A stretch of 64,000 nucleotides of DNA from Shewanella sp. Choline-02u-19 (lineage in GTDB: Bacteria > Pseudomonadota > Gammaproteobacteria > Enterobacterales > Shewanellaceae). Location of the stretch: positions 1,016,735 to 1,080,734 of the forward strand of contig NZ_PJBE01000012.1 of NCBI RefSeq assembly GCF_002836205.1, in the 5' to 3' direction. Positions 41,762 through 50,586 of this stretch are shown piece after piece. Numbering within the stretch: position 1 is the first letter of the stretch; every line of letters begins with the position of its first letter. The position numbers and the translations under genes were made by a program. Under the pieces are notes generated by a model. The model was not told the origin of the DNA and made no database searches. It saw only the letters and a program-made list of their open reading frames with translations.

Positions 41762-43165
41762 ATGGTGAGAACATTAACTAAAAAGGCTTTTGCACTGAGT
41801 GCAATGGTTGCTGCAAGTTTAATTGCTGGTAGCGCATTCGCAAGTGACAAAACTGAACCACGTAACGAAGTGTACAAAGATAAGTTCAAGAATCAATATG
41901 AAACTTGGCATGAAACTTCAGAAAGTAAAGAAGTTGTTGATATGCTTGAGCAGGTTCCAAGTTTAGTTGTGCTTTGGGCTGGTTATGGTTTTGCTAAAGA
42001 TTATAACGCTCCACGTGGTCACATGTATGTAATCACTGACTTAAGAAACACCTTACGTACCGGTGCCCCTAAGTCTGCTGAAGACGGTCCAATGCCAATG
42101 GCATGTTGGTCTTGTAAGAGCCCAGATGTACCTCGCATGATCGAAGAGCAAGGTGAAGACGGGTATTTTGCGGGTAAATGGTCTAAAGGCGGTCCAGAAA
42201 TTGTTAACGCTCTTGGCTGTGCTGATTGTCACGTAAAAGGTTCTTCTAAGTTACGTATGTCTCGTCCATTTGCTGAACGCGCAATGGAAACATTGGGTAC
42301 ACCATTTGATAAAGCGTCTAAGAAAGACAAGCAATCAATGGTTTGTGGTCAGTGTCACGTTGAGTACTACTTCGAGAAGACCAAAGATAAGAAAGGCTTT
42401 GTTAAATTCCCTTGGGATAACGGTACAACAGTTGAACAGATGGAAGTCTACTATGACAACATCGAGTTCTCTGACTGGACTCACGCTGTTTCTAAGACTC
42501 CAATGCTTAAAGCACAGCACCCAGGTTATGAAACTTGGCAGCTAGGTGTTCACGGTAAGAACAACGTAAGTTGTACTGACTGTCACATGCCTAAAGTGAA
42601 AAGCGAAAAAGGTCGTAAGTTTACTGACCATAAAGTAGGTAACCCATTCGATCGCTTTGAAGAAACTTGTGGTAGTTGTCACGAGCAAAGCAAAGAGTTC
42701 ATGGTTAACTTAACTGAAGATCGTAAGCATAAAGTTGCTGATCTTAAAGCACGTGCTGAAGCTCAGCTAGTGAAAGCTCACTTCGAAGCAAAAGCTGCTT
42801 GGGATGCGGGTGCAACTGAAACTGAAATGAAGCCTATCCTTATGGATATCCGTCATTCACAGTGGCGCTGGGACTATGCAACTGCATCACACGGTGTTGC
42901 TGCTCACGCAGCTGATGAAGCACTTCGTGTACTAGGTACTGCGGTAGACAAAGCGGCTGATGCTCGTATCAAGCTAGCTCAACTACTTGCTGTTAAAGGT
43001 GTTAAGCAACCAATTGCTTACCCTGACACTTCAACCAAAGCTAAAGCACAAGCTGCTCTAGGTATGGATATGAAGAAGATGAATGCTGATAAAGCTGAAT
43101 TCAAGAAAACTTTAGTACCACAGTGGGAAGCTGAAGCTGAAAAGCGCGAAGCAACTTACAAGTAA
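41762..43165 (+). CDS. nrfA: Cytochrome c552 nitrite reductase (ammonia-forming)
   Basis: 467 residues. After a signal peptide (AMVAASLIAGSAFA) come the NrfA features: the active-site heme motif CWSCK (Cys115-Cys118-Lys119), four CxxCH motifs (CADCH, CGQCH, CTDCH, CGSCH) and conserved active-site stretches (WAGYGFAKDYNAPRGH, HPGYETWQLGVHG). It works in the periplasm and reduces nitrite to ammonium with six electrons. No nrfBCD follow, as in Shewanella, where CymA supplies electrons. A terminator follows at once, so it is monocistronic. Confidence 0.96.
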   Translation: MVRTLTKKAFALSAMVAASLIAGSAFASDKTEPRNEVYKDKFKNQYETWHETSESKEVVDMLEQVPSLVVLWAGYGFAKDYNAPRGHMYVITDLRNTLRTGAPKSAEDGPMPMACWSCKSPDVPRMIEEQGEDGYFAGKWSKGGPEIVNALGCADCHVKGSSKLRMSRPFAERAMETLGTPFDKASKKDKQSMVCGQCHVEYYFEKTKDKKGFVKFPWDNGTTVEQMEVYYDNIEFSDWTHAVSKTPMLKAQHPGYETWQLGVHGKNNVSCTDCHMPKVKSEKGRKFTDHKVGNPFDRFEETCGSCHEQSKEFMVNLTEDRKHKVADLKARAEAQLVKAHFEAKAAWDAGATETEMKPILMDIRHSQWRWDYATASHGVAAHAADEALRVLGTAVDKAADARIKLAQLLAVKGVKQPIAYPDTSTKAKAQAALGMDMKKMNADKAEFKKTLVPQWEAEAEKREATYK

Positions 43166-43194
43166 GTCTATTGTTTCTACCTAGCTCTATATAG

Positions 43195-43224
43195 AAAAGC
43201 CCTCGTTGATGAGGGCTTTTTTTT
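43195..43224 (+). terminator. Terminator after nrfA
   Basis: AAAAGCCCTC and GAGGGCTTTT form a 10-bp stem with a 6-base loop and an 8-T tail, right after the nrfA stop. Confidence 0.92.
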
Positions 43225-43258
43225 GCTCTAAATTAACTCGTTTGACCTTAATGTCGGT

Positions 43259-43801
43259 CTACTTAATCAGTGCCAGTAAGGCCTTAAACCTTTCCCCTAT
43301 CGCTTCATGTTGCAGTTCAAACAGCAATGACTCTACATTGGTTTGTAATGCACCATGGGCTTGCATCATCTCTATTCCGAGTTTTTTATTAACAGGATCT
43401 CGCGAAGACATTGCATCTACAACGAGGTAAGTCGGGTAAGCATTATCTAATAGGTCCATGCAGGTTTGGTACACGCAAACATGGGTTTCTATGCCTGCGA
43501 CAAGGATATTTTTTTGCCCCATTGCTGACAATTTCGCCCTGAACTTTGGACATTGCCAGCCGCTAAAATGTTGTTTTGCAATTGGCTCCGTAGTTTTGAT
43601 TAGCTCTGTGGCTAATACATCACTAGTGGCACCCAATTTATCGGGTAGTTGCTCGAGCCATAGGATCGGAATGTCGAATAACTGAATGCCTTTAATTAAT
43701 AGCGCTAATTTATGGTGTAACTCTTCACTTTGATGCATGACTCGTGCGAGTTGCCCTTGCACGTCAACAATGACTAATACGCAATCTTCTGGCTTCAACA
43801 T
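43259..43801 (-). CDS. Isochorismatase-family cysteine hydrolase (YcaC-like)
   Basis: 180 residues. The Asp-Lys-Cys triad of the family is visible: Asp13 (VIVDVQGQLA), Lys75 (EPIAKQHFSGW) and Cys108 (VAGIETHVCVYQTCMDLL). This fits YcaC-type hydrolases of unknown substrate rather than a siderophore isochorismatase, since no ent genes are nearby. Cytoplasmic, usually oligomeric. It is convergent with nrfA, and no operon partner is apparent. Confidence 0.85.
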   Translation of the reverse strand: MLKPEDCVLVIVDVQGQLARVMHQSEELHHKLALLIKGIQLFDIPILWLEQLPDKLGATSDVLATELIKTTEPIAKQHFSGWQCPKFRAKLSAMGQKNILVAGIETHVCVYQTCMDLLDNAYPTYLVVDAMSSRDPVNKKLGIEMMQAHGALQTNVESLLFELQHEAIGERFKALLALIK

Positions 43802-43988
43802 TTTAATGTTCCTAGTACTTGTTGCAAAGGTTACTAGTACACCTCAAAAGTCGCTTTTAACCAATAGGCGATAAGTCTAAGCCGCGACATCTTTGCCTTA
43901 TGAGCGTGCAGTTATTGAATAACTGCACTTTTTTGGTGCGTTTATATTCATTTTTCAATGCCTGGTTTTTTCTATCTCATTGTTTTTA

Positions 43989-44004
43989 TGGTATTTGATT
44001 TGTT
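43989..44004 (+). promoter_or_regulatory. Possible sigma-54 promoter of glnK-amtB
   Basis: TGGTATTTGATTTGTT fits TGGCACG-N4-TTGCW at the key GG and TTG positions with the right spacing, but has T in place of the -12 C. It lies 58 bases before the glnK start. In related bacteria glnK-amtB is sigma-54/NtrC dependent. Confidence 0.4.
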
Positions 44005-44061
44005 GGCCTAATGCTTGAAGAGTCTTTGTTAGAATTAAAAATAGTCTTCAAGGAGATCGCC

Positions 44062-44400
44062 ATGAAATTGGTCAGTGCCATTATTAAGCCATTTAAGTTA
44101 GATGATGTAAGAGAAGCTATCGCCAATGTAGGCATTGAGGGGATGACGGTGACTGAAGTAAAAGGCTTTGGTCGTCAAAAAGGCCATACCGAACTTTATC
44201 GAGGTGCTGAGTATCAGGTTGATTTCTTACCTAAGGTGAAGCTTGAAATTGCGACTAAAGCTGAAAACGTGGAGATGCTAGTTGAGGCGATAACGAGTGC
44301 TGCGCGTACAGGTAAAATTGGTGATGGCAAGATATTTGTTACCAACCTAGAACAAGCAACCAGAATACGAACTGGTGAACTCGACAACGAAGCACTTTAA
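44062..44400 (+). CDS. glnK: Nitrogen regulatory P-II protein GlnK
   Basis: 112 residues from the ATG at 44062, with AGGAG 6 bases upstream. All P-II marks are present: KLVSAIIKPFKLDDVREAI, the T-loop with the uridylylation site Tyr51 (TELYRGAEY), and the C-terminal GKIGDGKIFV nucleotide loop. It binds ATP/ADP and 2-oxoglutarate and controls AmtB and, by family, glutamine synthetase adenylylation. It is followed by amtB after 15 bases, which favours GlnK over GlnB. Confidence 0.93.
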   Translation: MKLVSAIIKPFKLDDVREAIANVGIEGMTVTEVKGFGRQKGHTELYRGAEYQVDFLPKVKLEIATKAENVEMLVEAITSAARTGKIGDGKIFVTNLEQATRIRTGELDNEAL

Positions 44401-44415
44401 AGGGGGATTGGACAA

Positions 44416-45666
44416 ATGGATGAATTAACCAAACTAGGATTAACGGTCACTGAGCTTCGCTTTGCCCTTGATACGTTTTATTTTCTTATCTCAGGTGCGC
44501 TAGTGATGTGGATGGCCGCCGGATTTGCGATGTTAGAAGCTGGCCTCGTTCGTTCAAAAAATACCACTGAAATTTTAACTAAAAACGTCTGCTTGTATTC
44601 AATAGCCTGTGTCATGTATCTAATCGTTGGTTACAACATTATGTACGTTGATAATGCTGAAGGTGGTTGGTTACCCTCGCTGGGGTCATTGATTGGATCA
44701 CAAGCTGATGGAGCAGATCATGCGCTTGAGTCCGACTTCTTTTTCCAAGTGGTGTTCGTTGCAACGGCAATGTCGATTGTGTCTGGTGCCGTTGCTGAAC
44801 GGATGAAGTTATGGGCATTTTTGGCATTTTCAGTGTTTATGACTGCGGTGATATACCCTGTTGAGGGTTACTGGACCTGGGGTGGTGGATTCTTATCTGA
44901 AGCAGGCTTTGTTGACTTTGCGGGCAGCGGTATTGTACATATGGCCGGTGCTGCAGCGGCAGTTTCTGGGGTGCTATTGTTAGGTGCAAGAAAGGGAAAA
45001 TATGGCGCTAACGGACAAGTAAACCCGATCCCGGGTTCTAACTTACCGATGGCGACATTGGGTATGTTCATCTTGTGGATGGGTTGGTTTGGTTTTAACG
45101 GTGGTTCACAGCTTTTAGTCTCGGATGTTGAAAATGCTAGCGCGGTGGCCAAAATATTTGTTAATACCAACTCTGCTGCGGCGTTTGGTGCGCTTTCTGC
45201 TTTGATTGTATGTCGATTGGTTTGGGGTAAAGCCGATTTAACTATGATCTTAAATGGGGCATTAGCAGGGCTTGTGGCGATTACCGCTGACCCTTTATCA
45301 CCTTCTTTAGCGATGGCTGGTGTGATTGGTCTTGTGGCTGGCGGCGTGGTTATATTCTCGATTGTTGCATTTGACCGAATCAAAATTGATGATCCCGTTG
45401 GGGCAATCTCTGTCCATGGTGTGGCCGGACTCCTCGGGTTAATATTGGTGCCAGTGTCTAATGCCGATGCGTCTTTTGGCACTCAACTTTATGGTGCTGC
45501 AGTGATATTTGGTTGGGTATTTGCGGCCTCTTCAGTTGTTTGGTTTGGACTCAAAGTGACGATGGGGATCCGCGTGACAGAAGAGGAAGAATATAACGGC
45601 ATGGATGCATCAGATTGCGGCATTGATGCGTATCCTGAATTTGTCTCAGTGAAAAGTGCTAACTAA
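44416..45666 (+). CDS. amtB: Ammonium transporter AmtB
   Basis: 416 residues, about 11 membrane helices. Family motifs: the pore twin-His pair in SGIVHMAGAAAAVSG and ISVHGVAGLLG, plus WMGWFGFNGGSQ and FAMLEAGLVRSKN near the N-terminus. It is a trimeric inner-membrane channel for ammonium, closed by GlnK when nitrogen is plentiful. The short C-terminal tail (GMDASDCGIDAYPEF) is the GlnK-contact segment. Together with glnK it forms a two-gene operon. Confidence 0.94.
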   Translation: MDELTKLGLTVTELRFALDTFYFLISGALVMWMAAGFAMLEAGLVRSKNTTEILTKNVCLYSIACVMYLIVGYNIMYVDNAEGGWLPSLGSLIGSQADGADHALESDFFFQVVFVATAMSIVSGAVAERMKLWAFLAFSVFMTAVIYPVEGYWTWGGGFLSEAGFVDFAGSGIVHMAGAAAAVSGVLLLGARKGKYGANGQVNPIPGSNLPMATLGMFILWMGWFGFNGGSQLLVSDVENASAVAKIFVNTNSAAAFGALSALIVCRLVWGKADLTMILNGALAGLVAITADPLSPSLAMAGVIGLVAGGVVIFSIVAFDRIKIDDPVGAISVHGVAGLLGLILVPVSNADASFGTQLYGAAVIFGWVFAASSVVWFGLKVTMGIRVTEEEEYNGMDASDCGIDAYPEFVSVKSAN

Positions 45667-45687
45667 TGCAGTGATGATATTGCTAAC

Positions 45688-45713
45688 AAGCAGGGCTTAT
45701 GCCCTGCTTTTTT
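45688..45713 (+). terminator. Terminator after amtB
   Basis: AAGCAGGGC TTAT GCCCTGCTT followed by Ts, a 9-bp stem about 20 bases after the amtB stop. Confidence 0.9.
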
Positions 45714-45874
45714 ATTTGAGAGAAGCATTAACACCTCTAAGCTATTTCATGATCTGCGGCTAATGTTCTGCTAATAATGGTTTGGGATTAATGTCTGAGA
45801 CTTAATGGAATTGGGCTGGTTAACGGTATACGATGAGCTAATACTGGCTTCTACTATTATTGGGTCGTTATCGG

Positions 45875-46198
45875 ATGAATAAAGTGTTCAGCATTAGTCT
45901 ATTGCTACTATTTACCACCAGTTTACCCGCGGTAGCTGGACAGGTTGTAGTGCGTAAATCTAGCGAGCCATTTGATGCGTTTGCAGTGCGCGATCAAGTG
46001 TTGGCTGACCATGAGTGGCAAGAAGCGCTCAGGTTTCAACAGCAAATAAAAATCTTACAAGCACTGCCTATGGGCTGCTTGCCTATTGCTATTCCTTATC
46101 GCCATTTCACTTGTCGTGGCCAGTTCTACAGGCCTTATGAATATCAAAATAAACAGCTCTACATTGAAATAGAACCACCGCAGGCGGTTACCCCCTAA
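45875..46198 (+). CDS. Hypothetical secreted protein
   Basis: About 107 residues from the Met at 45875; a TTG five codons earlier is the other option. A signal peptide (VFSISLLLLFTTSLPAVAG) is followed by a short mature part with two Cys (MGCLPIAI, HFTCRG), possibly a disulfide, and a Pro-rich end. I recognise no family. It lies between the amtB terminator and the TPR lipoprotein gene in the same direction. Confidence 0.6.
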   Translation: MNKVFSISLLLLFTTSLPAVAGQVVVRKSSEPFDAFAVRDQVLADHEWQEALRFQQQIKILQALPMGCLPIAIPYRHFTCRGQFYRPYEYQNKQLYIEIEPPQAVTP

Positions 46199-46328
46199 GC
46201 TTGCTAGGGCAGTTGATTGCTTTACTGAATGAGTCGTACTTTTGATTTACGCTTTGTAACGTTTTTTGCCGAACGGACTCGTTTTTCCAACTATGCTTAA
46301 AGGTATGATTTTTTGCGTTGAGAGCGTT

Positions 46329-47498
46329 ATGAAATTCATTTCTTTAGCACTATTGTTCTCCCTGCTCATTTTACTGCAAGGTTGCAGTTCGACCAATGAG
46401 TCAAGCCATCAATATGCGCTTGAAAGCTATTATCATGATGAGCATTTTACGCGAGTGAACGATCTTCCTGCTGTAGAAAGCCTATTTGCCTTATCTGTTA
46501 GTGATATAACCAGTGTACGCAATGACCTCAATAGGGCGAGATTGTCAAAATCGAGCAATGTCATGCGCCACCAATGGTTAGCTAATTATATTAATGCCCA
46601 AGATGGCGGCTTTCGTTATGCTGATAATCTGACTCGTTCAGCAAGCGATACATTTGGCGATCGAGAGGGCAACTGTTTATCTTTGGTGTTATTAACCGCG
46701 GCGATAGCGCAGGAACTGGATATTAGAGTCGAATATCAGGAGATTGATATCCCGCCCGTTTGGGATAAGCAAGGGGGATTCTATCTAGTGAATGGACACA
46801 TTAATTTGAAACTGTTGCCGCAAGAAAGAGGCAATGTATTGAATGTTTCTGCAGGTGCTATTCAGATAGATTTTTTACCCGAACGTGCCATGCAAGGCTA
46901 CGATAAACGTCGAGTGAGCCAATCTATGATCGCTTCAATGTTTTATAATAATGTGGCTGCCGAAGCGCTGGTGCAAGGGGAGTATGACAAAGCCTACGGA
47001 TTGCTTAAATTAAGCTTACAGCAGGATAATCAGTTTTTACCTGCTATCAACACCTTGGCTGTTTTGTATCGATATAGAGGATTAAATACGGAAGCTGAAG
47101 CATTGTATAGGTTGGCGTTGAACATCAACCCTGACGATATGAATGCGTTGTATAACTACGCGATTATTTTAGCCGAGCAAGATAGGCTTGATGAATGGGC
47201 GGGAGTGCACAAAGTCTTGGAACTTGCTCGTATTCGTAACCCGTATTATTACTATGGTATGGCGCAACAAGCGTATTTTGATAAAGAGTATCAAGCGGCA
47301 TTGAACTGGTATCAACGTGCGATTGATAAAGCGGATTATCGCCATGAATTCTACTTCGGACTGTCAAGAACCTATTGGGCTACGGGGGACGAGCGTAGAG
47401 CAGAAGCTAACATGAAAAAAGCGTTGGCCTTGACCAATGACAGTAATAATAAGCGCCGCTACCAATCAAAGCTGCATGCTATTCAAGGTCACGACTAA
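46329..47498 (+). CDS. Lipoprotein with transglutaminase-like and TPR domains
   Basis: About 389 residues from the Met at 46329. Lipobox LLQGC gives a lipoprotein. The first domain has a transglutaminase-like pattern: DREGNCLSLVLLTAAIAQELDI (Cys) and later LVNGHINLKL (His). The second half has three or four TPR repeats (ALVQGEYDKAYGLLKLSLQ, AINTLAVLYRYRGLNTEAEALYRLAL, MNALYNYAIILAEQDRLDEW, AALNWYQRAIDKADY). Such proteins are probably scaffolds or cysteine peptidases of the envelope; the substrate is unknown. It stands alone. Confidence 0.72.
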   Translation: MKFISLALLFSLLILLQGCSSTNESSHQYALESYYHDEHFTRVNDLPAVESLFALSVSDITSVRNDLNRARLSKSSNVMRHQWLANYINAQDGGFRYADNLTRSASDTFGDREGNCLSLVLLTAAIAQELDIRVEYQEIDIPPVWDKQGGFYLVNGHINLKLLPQERGNVLNVSAGAIQIDFLPERAMQGYDKRRVSQSMIASMFYNNVAAEALVQGEYDKAYGLLKLSLQQDNQFLPAINTLAVLYRYRGLNTEAEALYRLALNINPDDMNALYNYAIILAEQDRLDEWAGVHKVLELARIRNPYYYYGMAQQAYFDKEYQAALNWYQRAIDKADYRHEFYFGLSRTYWATGDERRAEANMKKALALTNDSNNKRRYQSKLHAIQGHD

Positions 47499-47923
47499 AC
47501 TGAGCCAGCTGTATGCATGCACATAATGGTATTGCTATAAATTTATCTATGCAAACTGCTATCAGCCGCAACCATATCGGATTTTTGCTTACTTTTGTCA
47601 ATCTTAGCGCTTTAAGCGATGTCATCATCCTACAGACCATGGAGTTGCTCTGCGTCTAGCGTTGTGGCGCTGCCCTTGAATGCATTATTGCGAATAGGAA
47701 TAAGTTATATAATGTTTACTAAGTGTTAAATGCTGATTGTGCGCCTGAAGTTAGTGCGGATTATTTTTAGTAAACCAATCTAAAACAAGTAGTTAAATTT
47801 ATTTATTGTTATTTTTACTAACTTGATTGCAATGTGAGTAGATACTGGGATAAATTGAACTCAGTATCGCAATTGAGAGTTATGTTTTCATATATCACAC
47901 GCTAGACGGAGCGCAGTATTACC
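47499..47923. other. Intergenic region before aroG
   Basis: 425 AT-rich bases with no gene seen. GATACTG and CAGTATC form a 7-bp inverted repeat at 47841-47868, about 55 bases before the aroG start, and might be an operator or a leader hairpin. No clear TyrR box pair was found. Confidence 0.35.
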
Positions 47924-48973
47924 ATGTATTACAAAAATGATGATGTTCGAATTAATAAGATTAAAGAGTTGTTACCTCCAATTGCTATTTTGGAGCGATT
48001 TCCAGCAACAGAGAACGCATCAGCGACCGTATTTAATGCGCGTGAAAGCATCCACAATATTCTGGCTAAAAAAGATGATCGCTTATTAGTGGTTATTGGC
48101 CCATGCTCTATTCATGATCCTATTGCTGCGGTTGAATACGGTAAACGTCTTGTGGAGTTACGTAAGCAATATAAAGATCAATTAGAGATCGTTATGCGAG
48201 TCTATTTTGAAAAGCCTCGTACTACCGTTGGCTGGAAAGGTCTCATCAACGATCCAAACATGGATAACAGCTTTAAGTTAAATGATGGCCTGCGCACAGC
48301 ACGCAAGCTATTGCTCGACTTGAATGATATGGGCTTACCTGCAGCGGGTGAGTTTCTTGATATGATCACGCCACAGTATGTTGCCGATTTAATGTGTTGG
48401 GGCGCCATTGGCGCACGTACCACGGAATCACAGGTACATAGAGAGCTAGCTTCTGGTCTTTCAAGCCCTGTTGGATTTAAAAATGGCACCGATGGCACGA
48501 TTAAAGTCGCTATTGATGCGATTGGCGCAGCCAATGCTCCACACCATTTTTTATCGGTGACTAAATTCGGTCATTCAGCGATTGTTGAAACTAAGGGTAA
48601 CCCTGATTGCCATATCATTTTGCGCGGTGGTAAAGAGCCAAATTATAGTGCTGCACATGTGGTTGAAATAAATAAGCAGTTAGATAAAGCCGGCCTACCT
48701 AACAATATAATGATCGACTTTAGCCATGCTAATAGCTGTAAGCAGTTTGCATTGCAGATGTCGGTTGCTGATGATGTTGCTGGCCAAGTCAGTGCGGGTG
48801 AAGCGTCAATATTTGGTGTGATGGTTGAAAGTAACTTGGTTGAAGGTCGTCAAGATCCAGTAGAAGGCGAACCGCTTTGTTATGGTCAGAGCGTCACAGA
48901 TGCTTGCATTGGTTGGGATGATACCGAAAAAATGCTCAGCGTATTGAATCAGAGTGTTATCAACCGCCGATAA
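47924..48973 (+). CDS. aroG: 3-deoxy-7-phosphoheptulonate (DAHP) synthase, AroG type
   Basis: 349 residues. Close to E. coli AroG over the whole length: YKNDDVRINKIKELLPP, LLVVIGPCSIHDP, VYFEKPRTTVGWKGLINDP, GAIGARTTESQVHRELASG, IMIDFSHANSCKQF. It joins phosphoenolpyruvate and erythrose-4-phosphate in the first step of aromatic amino-acid synthesis. The strong AroG likeness makes a Phe-sensitive isozyme most likely, but AroF or AroH cannot be fully excluded without alignment. A terminator follows. Confidence 0.92.
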   Translation: MYYKNDDVRINKIKELLPPIAILERFPATENASATVFNARESIHNILAKKDDRLLVVIGPCSIHDPIAAVEYGKRLVELRKQYKDQLEIVMRVYFEKPRTTVGWKGLINDPNMDNSFKLNDGLRTARKLLLDLNDMGLPAAGEFLDMITPQYVADLMCWGAIGARTTESQVHRELASGLSSPVGFKNGTDGTIKVAIDAIGAANAPHHFLSVTKFGHSAIVETKGNPDCHIILRGGKEPNYSAAHVVEINKQLDKAGLPNNIMIDFSHANSCKQFALQMSVADDVAGQVSAGEASIFGVMVESNLVEGRQDPVEGEPLCYGQSVTDACIGWDDTEKMLSVLNQSVINRR

Positions 48974-49002
48974 CGGGTGCGTTAATTTTTTATCGCTGAT
49001 AT

Positions 49003-49028
49003 AAACCTAGTGTTCGCACTAGGTTTTT
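49003..49028 (+). terminator. Terminator after aroG
   Basis: AAACCTAGTG TTCG CACTAGGTTT with further Ts: a 10-bp stem capped by a stable TTCG tetraloop. Confidence 0.93.
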
Positions 49029-49291
49029 TTATGGCTGGCTTTTGGCATGGTTAAATCATACTTATTGCTATTGGGCGGTGTTAGCGGTGAGGCTGACGTT
49101 GCTATTTAGGCTGATAATGGGGGTAATTTGGTCGTAGCCTGCTTAACCGGCATTGCTCATAACGGCAGAGTTACTGGCAGTGACGCTACCGAACGATTAT
49201 TTTTGTTGAAAATCCTCTTTTATGTACCACTTTACGTTGATAAACGATAGAATGTTGCGCAATTAATACCCTAAACAAGGATTGTAAAGGT

Positions 49292-49939
49292 ATGAAAGCA
49301 AGTCAGCTTCGGTGCTGGGTTTCCTATTCAGTACTTTTCTATTTCAGTTTTTCGCAAAGTCTTTATGCATCCGACGATGTAGATGTGGCGATCGACAAAA
49401 TAGCCAAACGCCTGCCTATTTTTAGTCAAAAACTGAGTTTTTACCTACCACATGATTGGAAATTAGCTTTTTCTCAGTCAGAGGATGGCATGTTTACAGC
49501 TGAATTCTTACCTAAAAACGAACAGCTACGAAACTGGTCTTCTATGGTGTGTATTCAAGGTTTTAAAGATTTGTCTGCCAATATAGAGCCTAGCGATTTT
49601 CTCGATACGATGGCGGAGGCTTATCGAGATAACTGCTATGGCGACGTGTTATATGAACGTGTAGATGACGAATTCATTGATGGCCATCAGACGGCAAGTG
49701 CCATTATGGGCTGTACTCGAATGCCCAACACGCACCTTAATGGGTTACAAGCTAACGTTTATAAAGCGCTAGAACACTTAGGTGAAATTGGCCATTACAC
49801 TGCAGTAAAAGGCGAAAATGACCTGTACCTTATTCATAAGTCTATGAGAGGGGAGGAGTTCACTTCAACATCTGCACCGGTTGAAAGAGCTAACTATCGT
49901 GAGTTCATGTCTGCGATAACGCCCTTCAAATTAAATTAA
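49292..49939 (+). CDS. Hypothetical exported protein
   Basis: 215 residues. A signal-like start (YSVLFYFSFSQSLYAS) is followed by a mature domain with YLPHDWKLAFSQSEDGMFTAEFLPKNE and three Cys, the last two in RDNCYGD and IMGCTRMP. No family recognised. AAAGG-like bases precede the ATG. It lies alone between aroG and btuB; no functional link visible. Confidence 0.65.
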   Translation: MKASQLRCWVSYSVLFYFSFSQSLYASDDVDVAIDKIAKRLPIFSQKLSFYLPHDWKLAFSQSEDGMFTAEFLPKNEQLRNWSSMVCIQGFKDLSANIEPSDFLDTMAEAYRDNCYGDVLYERVDDEFIDGHQTASAIMGCTRMPNTHLNGLQANVYKALEHLGEIGHYTAVKGENDLYLIHKSMRGEEFTSTSAPVERANYREFMSAITPFKLN

Positions 49940-50283
49940 CGCATTAGGCGCTTAGTCGTACTTTTGTACTGGGGTTAGCTTTTCAATTATCAGGTCTTAA
50001 TTATAAATAATACGTCCCGTCTTACGTTTGAGCCATTTGTCACTGTTAGAGTTAAACATAAATGGCTCAAACTAAAGTATTAGCGAGCATTTTTGGTTAA
50101 GCCGGCCCCTTTTCGTTATCTGCAGATTTTCTCGGTTGAACATTTGTAATCTAAGCTAGAACAAATCGCTTTTTGATAAGTTAGACATTTAACCGTATAG
50201 ACGTCTATAATGCGCGCACAAAGCGGTAACCTAAGGTTATTGCAGTGTAACAACAATTAAAAATAACTAACTAGTCAACTTTA

Positions 50284-50452
50284 TTGGTGCCTTAACTTTC
50301 AGCTTAAATGTTGAGTAAGGATAATCGGGAAGTCAGTTAAATTCTGACACTGCCCCCGCAACGGTGAATGGTGAGAGACAGGCGTATTAAAGCTTGTATT
50401 CGCATATCGATACTTAAATCGATATAGAACCTAAGTCCGGAGACCGGCCTGT
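50284..50452 (+). ncRNA. Cobalamin riboswitch
   Basis: The conserved cobalamin core is present: GGGAAGTCAGTTAAATTCTG, then ACTGCCCCCGCAACGGTGA, a variable hairpin (ATCGATACTTAAATCGAT) and CTAAGTCCGGAGACCGGCCT. It lies in the leader of btuB, about 135 bases before its start codon, and should shut off receptor expression when adenosylcobalamin is plentiful. Confidence 0.93.
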
Positions 50453-50586
50453 AAAGTGATTTCGATGATTTCGGCGGGCAGATCTCGAAGTGCGGCAGTG
50501 TGCAAATGTAGCGATGGAGTTTTAGCGCTTAACTATTTGTCATTCCGTGACGCATTGCCCCGTTTTCCTTTAGGAGTCAAGGGCAA

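Noticed and set aside
44868..45482. 204-codon minus-strand ORF opposite amtB
   Set aside because: Antisense shadow; its composition is that of a reverse-read membrane protein gene.
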